NCBI GenBank assembly: GCA_904501915.1
Contig: CAJGCV010000027.1
Coordinates: forward strand, 1 to 22,298
Reading direction: 5' to 3'
DNA from: an uncultured Akkermansia sp.
GTDB lineage: Bacteria > Verrucomicrobiota > Verrucomicrobiia > Verrucomicrobiales > Akkermansiaceae
DNA: 22,298 nt
A model generated the notes under the pieces. It was not told where the DNA came from. It was given only the letters and a program-made list of their open reading frames with translations, and searched no databases. Positions 13,395 through 21,806 of this stretch are shown here, one piece after another (position 1 is the stretch's first letter; each line of letters begins with the position of its first letter). The translations under genes were made by a program, and so were the position numbers.

Positions 13395-15524
13395 TCAGAG
13401 TTGCTTTTCTCTTGTAAAAATGGGCGATAACGGTCGGGGGGCTTGCAGGGGACTCCCCCACCTGCCGGTGGCAATGCTTCCGTCTTCTGCCAGATACCAT
13501 ACAAGCTGTCCCTCCTTTATCTCCTGGAACACAACGGTTTGCTTGTGTTCGTTGACATACCCGCAGAACCTGGGGCTTACCTTCATCAGCTTGCCAAGGT
13601 TTTTCCGGACTTCTTTCTGGAAGTTCAGCGTTTTGTGCTCGTTGAACCAATGGGCGTATCTCGCTTCTGCGGTGACATGCTTGTGCGTATATTGCAGCCA
13701 GCATGTGCCATCCAGACGGACATCGCAGGCCTTTCGGAGCTTTTCGAATTCATCCAGCGTCTTCTGTGTTTCTGGTGCATAACGCAGCCCATTGAGCAGC
13801 GGCGCTTCCGCTGTATGCAGCGCTTTGATTGTGTAGTGAAGCACGTAGGCGCGAGCCAGGGCTGGAATGTTCCTGCCTTCTAACTGGAAGATATCAGTAA
13901 TCATTTCTGGCAGGTTAACTGTGCTGAAAAAGCCTGCCCGGTTGCTTAATCCCAGTTCGGTGAACAAGGGGGTGGGATCCAGCGTGCGGGTGACTATGTC
14001 ATCCGGGTTGTGCCATTCTATTTCCTTCTCATCTTCAATCCTGCGTTTCGGGTCGTACGCAGAGCGGGGGAAGCAGGCTCGTCCCATGCGTATTACCGGA
14101 AGTTCGGAGGAAATGGCACGCTCTTTGGTATACGTGTCAATGTGCTCGTACAGGCGGGAGTTCAGAACCTGGTTGTTCAGCAATTCCTCCAGAATGTGCA
14201 GCTGTTTCTGGTTTGCTGGAAATTCCTTACAGAATGAGGGAGCTCCCTCCATAAGGGTTTTGCGAGCTGCTACCAGCATGCCGGGCTTCACGTTCTGCCC
14301 TTCTTCCTGCATTAAAACCTTCAGGTCTCCTTCTTTTGGCATTTGGCTGCAGATGCTCTGGAGTTCAGAAGCAAAGGAATACAAATCTGTCTTGCAGCTG
14401 GAAATCCGTTCCCTGAATGTTTCGTAATCTCGGGCAGAGGGAAGAAGCTGCAGCATATTTTGCCACGCCTTCATTTCCTTCAACAATGCAAGGTTCTTCT
14501 CGTATGCCTTTTGCACGGGCTCTATTTTTTCAGGTCCGAGCTCCAGGGGACCCTTAGCATCTTCATAGATATTGATGCGTTGCAGAAGTGTTTTGTTGAT
14601 TCTGTTGATGCCGGAGATATCCTCGATTAAATCGCCGGTCAGGGGCGGAGCTACGGGCAGGGGGGCTTGTAGTTCTTCAGAAAGTGTGAGACGTTGCTGG
14701 TTCAGCGCCTCTTTTTCTGCCTCACACAGGGCAGCCCATCTCATCTGCAGCTGCCTGGCATCCTGCCCCAGGTCTTTCAATTTGCGTTCAATGCCGGCAC
14801 GGCGTCTTACCCCCTGGCCGACAACGGACTGCTTTCCTGATTCGATGACGCGCAGGATGGCATCCAGTTCCTGCATACGCTTCCCCTGCATCATGATATA
14901 GGCCCGCAGGTTATCGGCCTCCAGGCTGACGCGGCGGTTCAGCGTCCGGTTCAGTCCGGTATCATGTATATTTAACAGATTGATGGCTGCTGTTCTAGAT
15001 ATGTGGTCCTTGCTGGCATTGTCAAGAATGACTGCGGCGTTCTGGGCGCGCTTCCATAAAAAGAAAACACCAGCAGAAATAAGGAGAAGCACTATCAGCA
15101 CTGAACCCGCGATGGTGGCGATTTTGCCGAGAGGTTTGCGCCGGCGCTGTAATTCCCGTGCTATGTTGCTGCGTAATTGTGAAATTGTTTTTTTCTCCAT
15201 GGCGCTCAACATATGTTCTTGCGCCTTCTGAAGGTGGCTGGCTCTCTGTCTGAGCTTCCGCAGCGCTGCGCTTCGCATAGTTGTCAGCATCTGTGGTGTC
15301 GACAGGAAACTGGAAATCATATTCTGAAGCTCCGCATAGTCCTTTTCTTCAAATGTAAAAGGCTGGTTGTTGGCGAAGCGAAGGTATTCTTCCCTTGCCT
15401 TGGCGTGATTGGGATTCTGCTTGAGTGCGTTTTCGAGCAACTCCCCTGCGGCAGCGCGCTTTCCTTGGCGTGCAAGTTGTCTTACTTTCTGCAACAGGGG
15501 GTCTGAACGTCGACGTCGGGCCAT
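13395..15524 (-). CDS. large single-pass membrane protein of the GTPase module
   Basis: A 709-residue protein of no family I can name. It begins with MARRRR, then a helical hairpin of tetratricopeptide type (about 10-50: ARQGKRAAAGELLENALKQN and the Asn-Pro-Asn-His turn). A long charged helical stretch follows (60-130), ending in RELQRRRKPLGK, then one transmembrane helix (134-156). Residues 160-460 are mostly helical, with probable coiled coils; 460-709 are mixed and contain Trp-rich segments and a final small strand-rich part (VVFQEIKEGQLVWYLAEDG). The strongly basic flank before the helix puts the N-terminus in the cytoplasm and about 550 residues outside. It starts nine bases after the GAP1-like gene, so they are co-transcribed. 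A scaffold or sensor role is inference. Confidence 0.75.
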   Translation of the reverse strand: MARRRRSDPLLQKVRQLARQGKRAAAGELLENALKQNPNHAKAREEYLRFANNQPFTFEEKDYAELQNMISSFLSTPQMLTTMRSAALRKLRQRASHLQKAQEHMLSAMEKKTISQLRSNIARELQRRRKPLGKIATIAGSVLIVLLLISAGVFFLWKRAQNAAVILDNASKDHISRTAAINLLNIHDTGLNRTLNRRVSLEADNLRAYIMMQGKRMQELDAILRVIESGKQSVVGQGVRRRAGIERKLKDLGQDARQLQMRWAALCEAEKEALNQQRLTLSEELQAPLPVAPPLTGDLIEDISGINRINKTLLQRINIYEDAKGPLELGPEKIEPVQKAYEKNLALLKEMKAWQNMLQLLPSARDYETFRERISSCKTDLYSFASELQSICSQMPKEGDLKVLMQEEGQNVKPGMLVAARKTLMEGAPSFCKEFPANQKQLHILEELLNNQVLNSRLYEHIDTYTKERAISSELPVIRMGRACFPRSAYDPKRRIEDEKEIEWHNPDDIVTRTLDPTPLFTELGLSNRAGFFSTVNLPEMITDIFQLEGRNIPALARAYVLHYTIKALHTAEAPLLNGLRYAPETQKTLDEFEKLRKACDVRLDGTCWLQYTHKHVTAEARYAHWFNEHKTLNFQKEVRKNLGKLMKVSPRFCGYVNEHKQTVVFQEIKEGQLVWYLAEDGSIATGRWGSPLQAPRPLSPIFTREKQL

Positions 15525-15533
15525 GTGAAGTTA

Positions 15534-18344
15534 TTATTTGCCTGATTTGAGGTGGAAATGCCAGATTATCTCGCCGTGTTTACCTTGGCTGATTTTCTTG
15601 AGCGTAAGGACCGGTTTCTTCTTCTGTTCTTTTTCAAAAGCTTTGGTGACCTCTGCGTAGCTGCGAATCAGGGATGCTGAAAGGACATTACAGATATGGT
15701 TGATTATATGCTGGCTGCTCTGGGGTTTGCTTAATAATTGCTTAACCTTGGTTCTGGCGAATTTATCGGATGCTCTGTTACCTGACGCCTGCTCAACGGA
15801 GAGCAGAAGATCCGGTGTGTTCTGCATGATTTTCTGCAATTCGTCATTGAATTTCTTATTGGCGAAAAGCTCATAATAAGCCTGAAAAAGCTGTTTGCCT
15901 GGCTTTTTGTCATCTTGCAGCCGCTTGGCAATGTAGTACAGGTGCGCCAGAGAGAGCGACTGTTTCTTGACCTCCGGATTCCCGCAACAGGGGGCGTTGG
16001 CAACATTATGGAAGGTTTGTTTGAGCCATTTCGGGAACTGGGGCTGGAGCAGCACTTCGCAGCGCAGGGTCGGAGTGCCCTGGCTTTCCTGTTCTTCGGC
16101 TTTCTGCCATACAAACGTGGAGTCCTCATCATATGTCGTTACGATTCTGTTGGATTTCCCGTTATTGAGATCCGGCAGGTGAATCAGGAATTGAATGCGT
16201 TCGATGTGTTTTTTGGGGTTGAGCCTCCAGGGAAAACGCATCTTATTGTTTTTGAGCTTCAGAGTGTAACCCCGTTCGGTTTTTTCGACGCTGAGTTGGT
16301 CCGGGGTAACTCCCAGATTAACTGCCGGGAATGAAATATCTTTATCACCAGAAGGTATGGGATAATTGATACTTGGGGCCAGTACGATATTCGTCAGCGT
16401 TTCCTTATTGGTTGGTATGGGGAAAATGACTACTGTATCTCCATTGTTGCTGCGGACTTTTATCAATTTGTTATCGCGGATGGCGAACGTAACGACAGGA
16501 AGATCGGCTTTATTGCCATCCTTGTCTTTAATTCCGAGCTTATATTCGCCCTTGTTTTTTGTCGGCTTGATACAAAGATGGTACTCAGAGGGACTGAGCT
16601 CAAGCTTTATGGCACTTGGAACGGGTTCGCCCTTGATGATGCTGAAAATGCTGTACGCTCCGCTGGTGACTGTTGTTTCTTCCGTCAAACCTGCGAGCAG
16701 TTGCTCCAGTGGTGCAGGAATGGCATTGCCGCACACAACCGGGTGCATGCCTTTCACCTGTTGCTGAGTGATGACGGGTGATTCCTTTTCCTGTGGCGTA
16801 TTCCCTGTTCCTGCTGTCTCAACAGTGGGCGGAACAGGAGGCGTGACTACGTTTCCCGGTTTGTATGGTTCTAATGCATCGGTGCTGAAAATAGCAGCAA
16901 GCCCGGGCTCCTGCAGGGTGAGCAGCTCCCATGCATCCTGCGTGTCAAGCCCGTGTCTGGCGTGCCATTCCTCCGGTGTGAGTCCGTATGTTGCCTGTTG
17001 AATATACAGCCTTCCCATGTCGGCTTCGTTCAGTCCGAGCAGACGTGAGTTTTCGCACAAACGCTTAAGTGCTGAGGAGTGGTCTACAATAGCAGCCGTG
17101 CTGTTCAGAATGAGTATGGCACAGTCTTTCAGCAGGGCGTCTTCGGGGATGGATTCATCAAGCAAGGTAAGCTCCTGCAGGAGATATCGTGATTCCTCTG
17201 CCTGATGCGGACCACTCAGATAATCGAGCAGCTTTTGTATACCCGTCGCCTGAACTTCCTCGGGTTGGACTTCTGTTGACTGGCTGATGAAATCTTCAAT
17301 CTCCCGCACTGAATCAGACAATCCGAGCCAGATGCCAAACGCAATACCGGAGAGCAGAATCGTGACGCCGCATGCTGCCATGGGGAGAAGATAGGGCATG
17401 CTTCTGGGGATGGGCACGTCATAGAGCATCCAGTCCGGTTCTTCCGTATAGTGATAGTGTGAAACTGTACGGGAGAGAACGCGGGTGACTCCCTTGTTCG
17501 GCTGCTCGCCGGTGTTATTGTTTCCTGCAGCGGTTGGTTGACCATCGGTTCCGGACGGGGATACCGGTTCAACGGGTAATTCCATATCTGCCGAAATCTT
17601 TAACACGGGGTGACCGGTGCGCAAAGCCCGCTGCACCAGCGGTGATGATTCCAGTGTTACCATGCGGAGCGTTTCAGCAAAGGAATCTGAATCGTCTGCT
17701 TCGGTTGTGAAAGTTATTCCCCATCCCCTCGAGTGCGTGAGCCAGTCACTTTCGTGAAAAAGTCCTAATATGGACTGTACCGGGGTCTCACAGGGCAAGG
17801 TAACCAGGCATTCGCGGTCGTACGGATGCGTATAAAATGTCCTGGCGTTGGATTTGTGACCTGTCAGCTGCTTCCATGTAGGCTGAACAGAGGCATCGGG
17901 CATGCGCTCCAGCATCATGTGCGGGGCATTGATGAGGTAACGCGGTTCTCCCTGCCATTTTCTGATCCAGAAACCGGAGTTGTACAATGCCAGCATGACG
18001 CCGGATGGTGTTGGCCTGTGCTCATCTGCCAGCAGCTGTTCCACTTCCTGTTGTGTGAAAATGAGGTGGTGTGCGGTAAAGCATCCTCTGCCGGTGTAGT
18101 CCGCTCCTGCGTCCTGGACACATGTCAGCACATGCCAGACTTCGCCGGCATGCTCCACGATGCGGTAACTGAATTGTGCTCCTCTGGAACAATATCCACC
18201 TCTTGGTTCTCTGCAGGTGCTCAGCGCTGTCAGCCTGGCACCAAGCGCGGGGGGAAGCTTTTCTGAGCGGGCAACAGTCCCGTATCCCGATGCCGAAGAA
18301 TCGAGCAGGTGCGGATAACTTGTGTGGACAAGCTGGAATGACAT
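15534..18344 (-). CDS. GAP1-N2-like GTPase-associated membrane protein
   Basis: A 936-residue protein. Residues 1-250 resemble the GAP1-N2 domain (GTPase-associated protein 1, N-terminal type 2): LVHTSYPHLLDSSASGYGTV, an ARSEKLPPALG segment, AGADYTGRGCFTAHHLIF (80-97) and WGITFTTEAD (208-217). I recall this family from surveys of NTP-dependent conflict systems, beside GTPases. A Pro/Thr/Asn-rich linker (255-290) leads to one transmembrane helix (317-341), then a helical part (345-485), a second Pro/Thr linker (495-530), a strand-rich part (about 565-765) and a helical C-terminus. Charge around the helix suggests the GAP1-like part is cytoplasmic and the rest external. The gene lies five bases after the GTPase gene. 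The domain match is by eye, and the molecular role is not known. Confidence 0.78.
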   Translation of the reverse strand: MSFQLVHTSYPHLLDSSASGYGTVARSEKLPPALGARLTALSTCREPRGGYCSRGAQFSYRIVEHAGEVWHVLTCVQDAGADYTGRGCFTAHHLIFTQQEVEQLLADEHRPTPSGVMLALYNSGFWIRKWQGEPRYLINAPHMMLERMPDASVQPTWKQLTGHKSNARTFYTHPYDRECLVTLPCETPVQSILGLFHESDWLTHSRGWGITFTTEADDSDSFAETLRMVTLESSPLVQRALRTGHPVLKISADMELPVEPVSPSGTDGQPTAAGNNNTGEQPNKGVTRVLSRTVSHYHYTEEPDWMLYDVPIPRSMPYLLPMAACGVTILLSGIAFGIWLGLSDSVREIEDFISQSTEVQPEEVQATGIQKLLDYLSGPHQAEESRYLLQELTLLDESIPEDALLKDCAILILNSTAAIVDHSSALKRLCENSRLLGLNEADMGRLYIQQATYGLTPEEWHARHGLDTQDAWELLTLQEPGLAAIFSTDALEPYKPGNVVTPPVPPTVETAGTGNTPQEKESPVITQQQVKGMHPVVCGNAIPAPLEQLLAGLTEETTVTSGAYSIFSIIKGEPVPSAIKLELSPSEYHLCIKPTKNKGEYKLGIKDKDGNKADLPVVTFAIRDNKLIKVRSNNGDTVVIFPIPTNKETLTNIVLAPSINYPIPSGDKDISFPAVNLGVTPDQLSVEKTERGYTLKLKNNKMRFPWRLNPKKHIERIQFLIHLPDLNNGKSNRIVTTYDEDSTFVWQKAEEQESQGTPTLRCEVLLQPQFPKWLKQTFHNVANAPCCGNPEVKKQSLSLAHLYYIAKRLQDDKKPGKQLFQAYYELFANKKFNDELQKIMQNTPDLLLSVEQASGNRASDKFARTKVKQLLSKPQSSQHIINHICNVLSASLIRSYAEVTKAFEKEQKKKPVLTLKKISQGKHGEIIWHFHLKSGK

Positions 18345-18349
18345 ATGAC

Positions 18350-20092
18350 TCAGTTATGCGAACTGGGAATCAATGACGGAACCGCGCAATGCAATGCCCA
18401 GAGTACAGGCTCTGCCACGCGGATGGGATGAACGCTGCCATTTGCCGGTCCTATAAGCTTCGTTCCACTGCGTTCATCCACGAATTCGACTGGCGATTCG
18501 CCCAACGCGCTGGCGGCAAAGTAACGCACATTGGAGGAAATGGCTTCGGCATTGGTGCAGATATGCGGCGCTATGTTGAAAATGAATTGCCTGAGTCGCG
18601 CAGAGTTGATGTTGATGTGCTCGGGCATGAACATGCCGTTGCGGGTGGCTGGCAGCAGCGGCTCCGGTCCCAGCAGATGACTCCAGGTATCACATTTGCC
18701 GATGATGATTGCCATAGGAATGTCGAGCTTCTCAGACGGCGGCAGGTTCAGCCTTGTGCGGAGGCGCATTTCTGATTCTGCAAGCAGCATGGCCTGCCGC
18801 CCTGGGCGATACAGGTTACTGCGCAGCTGGGGGTCTGGGCATTCCTGCAATAACTGACGGAATCCGGGGTTGGCTGTCGGGTCAAACAGGAAAAGAATAG
18901 CAGAGGAAACCGAGAGATGCTGGCTTCCCATCGTTTGTGCATCATGATTACCGGGTTGGAAATCTTCGCCTGCATTGTCATACAGCACTATGGAGTGTGT
19001 TTCTGAATCCTTGTTCAGATTATAGATGAATGGCCGGGGAATGTTGACATGGATTCCCTGTTTCCATATTTTCTGGTACAGGCGACCATGCATATGCGTT
19101 TTGGCCAGATATGCTTCCTGCGGGGTCTGCGCCGTGAACAGCCGCATCCGCATTTCGTTGAGAGGCTCATTCGTGACGGGGTCTGCATCCCGGAATGGCA
19201 TGCCGAATTCGCGCGGGAAAAGGGTTTCAAGCTCGCGTACCAGAGCGGTGATGTAGTAACTCTTGCCTGCTGCAGGAACACCGACCAGCGAAATGATATG
19301 CTGTTTGGTTTCCGTAAAGAAGGGGGGGAGCTTACGGTGGCAATGCGGGCAGGCGTGCTCGCTGCATATCATCCCTCTGCTGTCCAGAGGCAACCCGCTG
19401 GCGTTATATTCGTGCGGAATGAATCGCAGCATGGCTGTTTCTCCCAGCTTGGGGTCTCCCAGCAAGTCCGGGTGGCTTGCAATGCTCATGATTTCCGCTG
19501 GATTGAATAATTCCCAGCAATTGGGGCAGCGGAGTTCTTCCGCCCCCTGCGGGTGTTCCTCCTGCTGCTCAACACAGATTTCACCTGTGCTGATAGCGTA
19601 TTCTGCTACTGTAACTATGTCTTTCAGGTAGAAAGCACTATGGTCCAGTCCCTGGAATGTTGCCAGAATATCTTCCGGCAATTCAGGCGCTACCATGGGA
19701 AGATCCTGCAGTGCATATGGTCCGTACCACTCAGACTGTGTCGGGTTGTATAAAAACCATATATTCGCGTCGTACTGGCTGAAATCCGGGCGTGATGCAT
19801 CGTTCCCGTACCAGCAGATGAAGCATCCGCACCCCAGTACGAAGAGATACATCTTCTCCGGGCGGATGATGACATCTGACTTCATCTGCACACCGTTCAG
19901 AGAATAACTGCTGATGTGTCCGTGGGGAAAGAACCGGCAGACATCATCCCTCTGCGCAAAAGAACCACCATTTTCCACCTTCATCTTAACGCGGAATGTG
20001 TTCTTATCGCCTGCACCGATAGTCATGAAGTTTCCGTCGGAAGCCCGGAGCTTGGAGCAGAGACAGTCGTATATATATAGTTGTTTGTTCAT
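18350..20092 (-). CDS. zinc-ribbon P-loop GTPase of a GAP1-type system
   Basis: A 580-residue protein. Residues 1-95 have the rhythm of a degenerate FHA domain (FMTIGAGDKNTF, then ISSYSLNGVQM and IIRPEKMYLFVLG). About 111-160 (IWFLYNPTQSEWYGPYALQDLP) recalls a GYF_2 domain. A split zinc ribbon has Cys189-Pro-Asn-Cys192 and Cys248-Pro-His-Cys251. The GTPase domain follows: G1 GVPAAGKS (271-278), G3 DNAGE (372-376), G4 IIGKCD (463-468) and G5 FAASALG (525-531). This resembles the GTPases found beside GAP1 proteins, possibly DO-GTPase2. No membrane segment is seen. The ATG at 20092 is chosen because a near-perfect promoter lies just upstream; the frame's first ATG (20164) is upstream of that promoter. 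It is the first gene of the seven-gene unit. Confidence 0.82.
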   Translation of the reverse strand: MNKQLYIYDCLCSKLRASDGNFMTIGAGDKNTFRVKMKVENGGSFAQRDDVCRFFPHGHISSYSLNGVQMKSDVIIRPEKMYLFVLGCGCFICWYGNDASRPDFSQYDANIWFLYNPTQSEWYGPYALQDLPMVAPELPEDILATFQGLDHSAFYLKDIVTVAEYAISTGEICVEQQEEHPQGAEELRCPNCWELFNPAEIMSIASHPDLLGDPKLGETAMLRFIPHEYNASGLPLDSRGMICSEHACPHCHRKLPPFFTETKQHIISLVGVPAAGKSYYITALVRELETLFPREFGMPFRDADPVTNEPLNEMRMRLFTAQTPQEAYLAKTHMHGRLYQKIWKQGIHVNIPRPFIYNLNKDSETHSIVLYDNAGEDFQPGNHDAQTMGSQHLSVSSAILFLFDPTANPGFRQLLQECPDPQLRSNLYRPGRQAMLLAESEMRLRTRLNLPPSEKLDIPMAIIIGKCDTWSHLLGPEPLLPATRNGMFMPEHININSARLRQFIFNIAPHICTNAEAISSNVRYFAASALGESPVEFVDERSGTKLIGPANGSVHPIRVAEPVLWALHCAVPSLIPSSHN

Positions 20093-20113
20093 GAACGCCT
20101 GTATCGTGTACTC

Positions 20114-20142
20114 ATTATACCTGTAAGCATGCGTTGAGTCAA
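20114..20142 (-). promoter_or_regulatory. promoter of the GTPase module operon
   Basis: On the minus strand: -35 TTGACT (20142-20137), 17-base spacer, -10 TATAAT (20119-20114). The start site would be near 20107, giving a leader of about 15 bases with a modest AGG before the ATG at 20092. It is among the strongest promoters in the window and no operator is obvious. Confidence 0.8.
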
Positions 20143-20181
20143 GAAAAGAGCAGCATGAAGCCATATCCTTGTCATGATGGG

Positions 20182-20210
20182 TTGAAGCAGGGACTTGTTT
20201 ATGTTAGTAT
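20182..20210 (+). promoter_or_regulatory. possible promoter of panC-lolD (leaderless type)
   Basis: A -35-like TTGAAG (20182-20187), 17-base spacer and -10-like TAGTAT (20205-20210) preceded by TGT, an extended -10. Six bases separate it from the ATG at 20217, and there is no ribosome binding site. Each hexamer has only four of six consensus bases, so this rests partly on its likeness to the gltX and thioredoxin-gene promoters. Confidence 0.4.
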
Positions 20211-20216
20211 AACGCC

Positions 20217-21065
20217 ATGCAGATTGCACATACAAAGGAAGAATTGCGCGCTATGCTGGCACCGTTGCGTGGTAAGCGCATGGTGTTGGTGCCGACTATG
20301 GGCGCTTTGCACGAAGGGCATGCCACTCTGCTGCGCCAGGCGCGTGAGCTTGCTGGAGCTGAGGGCTCAGTGGTGGCCAGTGTATTCCTGAACCCGGTGC
20401 AGTTTGATAATGCCGGAGATTTAGCAACCTATCCTAAAACCCCTGAGCAGGATATGGAAACCTGTGCCAGCTGTGGGGTGGATGTCGTTTTCATGCCTAC
20501 TCCGGATGTCATGTACATGGCAGACCGCTCTATTACGTTGGAGGAAACGCATCTTTCCACAGTATTGTGCGGCGCCAGTCGTCCGGGGCATTTTGCCGGG
20601 GTCTGCCTGGTGGTCAATAAGCTTTTTAACCTGGTTCAGCCCACAGATGCTGTTTTTGGCAAAAAGGACTACCAGCAGCTGGCTATCCTGCGCCGCATGG
20701 TGCGTGATCTGGATATCCCGATTACACTGCATGGCGCTGAAATTGTGCGCGGGGAAGATGGCCTGGCCCTTTCCAGTCGTAATGTGCGCCTGACACCGGA
20801 ACACCGCAGCGCGGCACCTGCCATTCGCGCCAGCCTCCTGACTGCCAGTGCAGCCTACCGCGCGGGAGACTCTGCCTCTGCCATATGTGCGCAAGTCAGG
20901 TGCACACTTGAATCTATTCCTGGTGTGCATTGTGATTATGTAGAACTGGTGGATGCGGAAACGCTGCATGAGGTTGCTGAGCCTGACCGTCTTGCTCTGC
21001 TGGCCGTAGCCGCCTGGTTCGGAGATGTGCGCTTAATTGATAACATAGAACTTTCACGAGCATGA
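20217..21065 (+). CDS. panC: pantothenate synthetase (pantoate-beta-alanine ligase)
   Basis: A 282-residue cytoplasmic enzyme that joins pantoate and beta-alanine with ATP, the last step of pantothenate (vitamin B5) synthesis. Motifs: VPTMGALHEGHATLLR (25-40) with the HxGH ATP site, SVFLNPVQF (55-63), SRPGHFAGVCLVVNKLFNLV (121-140), FGKKDYQQL (147-155) and the LALSSRN segment near 188. All key elements of the family are present and length is normal. It reads away from the GTPase operon, with 124 bases between the two starts. Its TGA overlaps the ATG of the next gene. No panB or panD is in the window. Confidence 0.95.
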   Translation: MQIAHTKEELRAMLAPLRGKRMVLVPTMGALHEGHATLLRQARELAGAEGSVVASVFLNPVQFDNAGDLATYPKTPEQDMETCASCGVDVVFMPTPDVMYMADRSITLEETHLSTVLCGASRPGHFAGVCLVVNKLFNLVQPTDAVFGKKDYQQLAILRRMVRDLDIPITLHGAEIVRGEDGLALSSRNVRLTPEHRSAAPAIRASLLTASAAYRAGDSASAICAQVRCTLESIPGVHCDYVELVDAETLHEVAEPDRLALLAVAAWFGDVRLIDNIELSRA

Positions 21066-21724
21066 TACAGGCATTTGATCTTCACCGTTCGTACCGCATA
21101 GCCAAGAAGCAGATAGAAGTGCTTCATGGTCTTGATTTGCATATCCGCCGGGGCGAGAAAGTGTTCCTCTGTGGCCCCAGTGGTGCGGGCAAAACAACGC
21201 TCATGTACACCCTCGCCGGCCTGGAGCCGCCACAGCAGGGTAAAGTGTTGATTGATGGAGAAGATATATACGGTCTTTCTCTGCGCCGCCGGGCTCTGTT
21301 ACGCAACAAGACCATGGGATTCATCTTCCAGAACTATATGCTGATGCCGGAACTTACCGCTCTGGAAAATGCCTCGCTCGCCACAGCTGTGGCTGGAAGA
21401 GAAGCTACAGAGCGAGTCAAGTACCTGCTGGAACGCGTAGGCCTTGCGGACCGTATGGATCATCTTCCTAATGAGCTTTCCGGTGGCGAACAGCAGCGCG
21501 TGGCTATAGCCCGTGCGCTGGCTCATGACCCTGCCATCATCTTTGCCGATGAGCCTACCGGTAATCTGGACTCTCGCAATGGCAACCAGATTCTTGATTT
21601 GCTGTTCGGTCTCGCAGAGGAGGGGGGCAAGACTCTGGTAACGGTAACACACGATGCTGAGATTGCAGCACGCGGTGACCGCACCCTCATTATCCGCGAC
21701 GGCGTGGTGGCCTCTGCCTGTTGA
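21062..21724 (+). CDS. ABC transporter ATP-binding protein, LolD/MacB type
   Basis: A 220-residue ATPase with all motifs: Walker A GPSGAGKTT (38-46), Q-loop FIFQN (87-91), signature LSGGEQQR (139-146), Walker B IIFADEPTGNLD (159-170) and the H-loop VTVTHD near 192-197. The signature variant and the PTGNLDS D-loop place it in the LolD/MacB/FtsE group, which drives lipoprotein release or other work on the membrane rather than classic import. LolD is the best single guess, but no LolC or LolE permease is in the window, so no gene symbol is given. It overlaps panC by ATGA and ends before a strong hairpin. The link to panC appears to be only by operon. Confidence 0.88.
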   Translation: MIQAFDLHRSYRIAKKQIEVLHGLDLHIRRGEKVFLCGPSGAGKTTLMYTLAGLEPPQQGKVLIDGEDIYGLSLRRRALLRNKTMGFIFQNYMLMPELTALENASLATAVAGREATERVKYLLERVGLADRMDHLPNELSGGEQQRVAIARALAHDPAIIFADEPTGNLDSRNGNQILDLLFGLAEEGGKTLVTVTHDAEIAARGDRTLIIRDGVVASAC

Positions 21725-21744
21725 GCATTCATCCCGCCTGTTAT

Positions 21745-21785
21745 CATGAAAGCAGCCGGAGGATATGTCTCCGGCTGCTTTCATG
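21745..21785. terminator. strong terminator between convergent genes
   Basis: A perfect 17-bp stem (arms 21745-21761 and 21769-21785, core GCAGCCGGAG with CTCCGGCTGC) with a seven-base loop GATATGT. It lies between the LolD-like gene (plus) and the thioredoxin-like gene (minus). AAAG/CTTT inside the stem and a TTTTTT run a few bases beyond on the plus side suggest it may serve both directions. Confidence 0.85.
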
Positions 21786-21806
21786 TATGTTACTTTTTTG
21801 CAGATT

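Noticed and set aside
13387..13704. Long N-terminal extension of the phosphoesterase
   Set aside because: It overlaps the preceding gene, and the family N-terminus (MRVALLSDIH) begins exactly at 13386.
20093..20164. Earlier ATG for the GTPase
   Set aside because: It would lie upstream of the near-consensus promoter, and the added residues have no motif.
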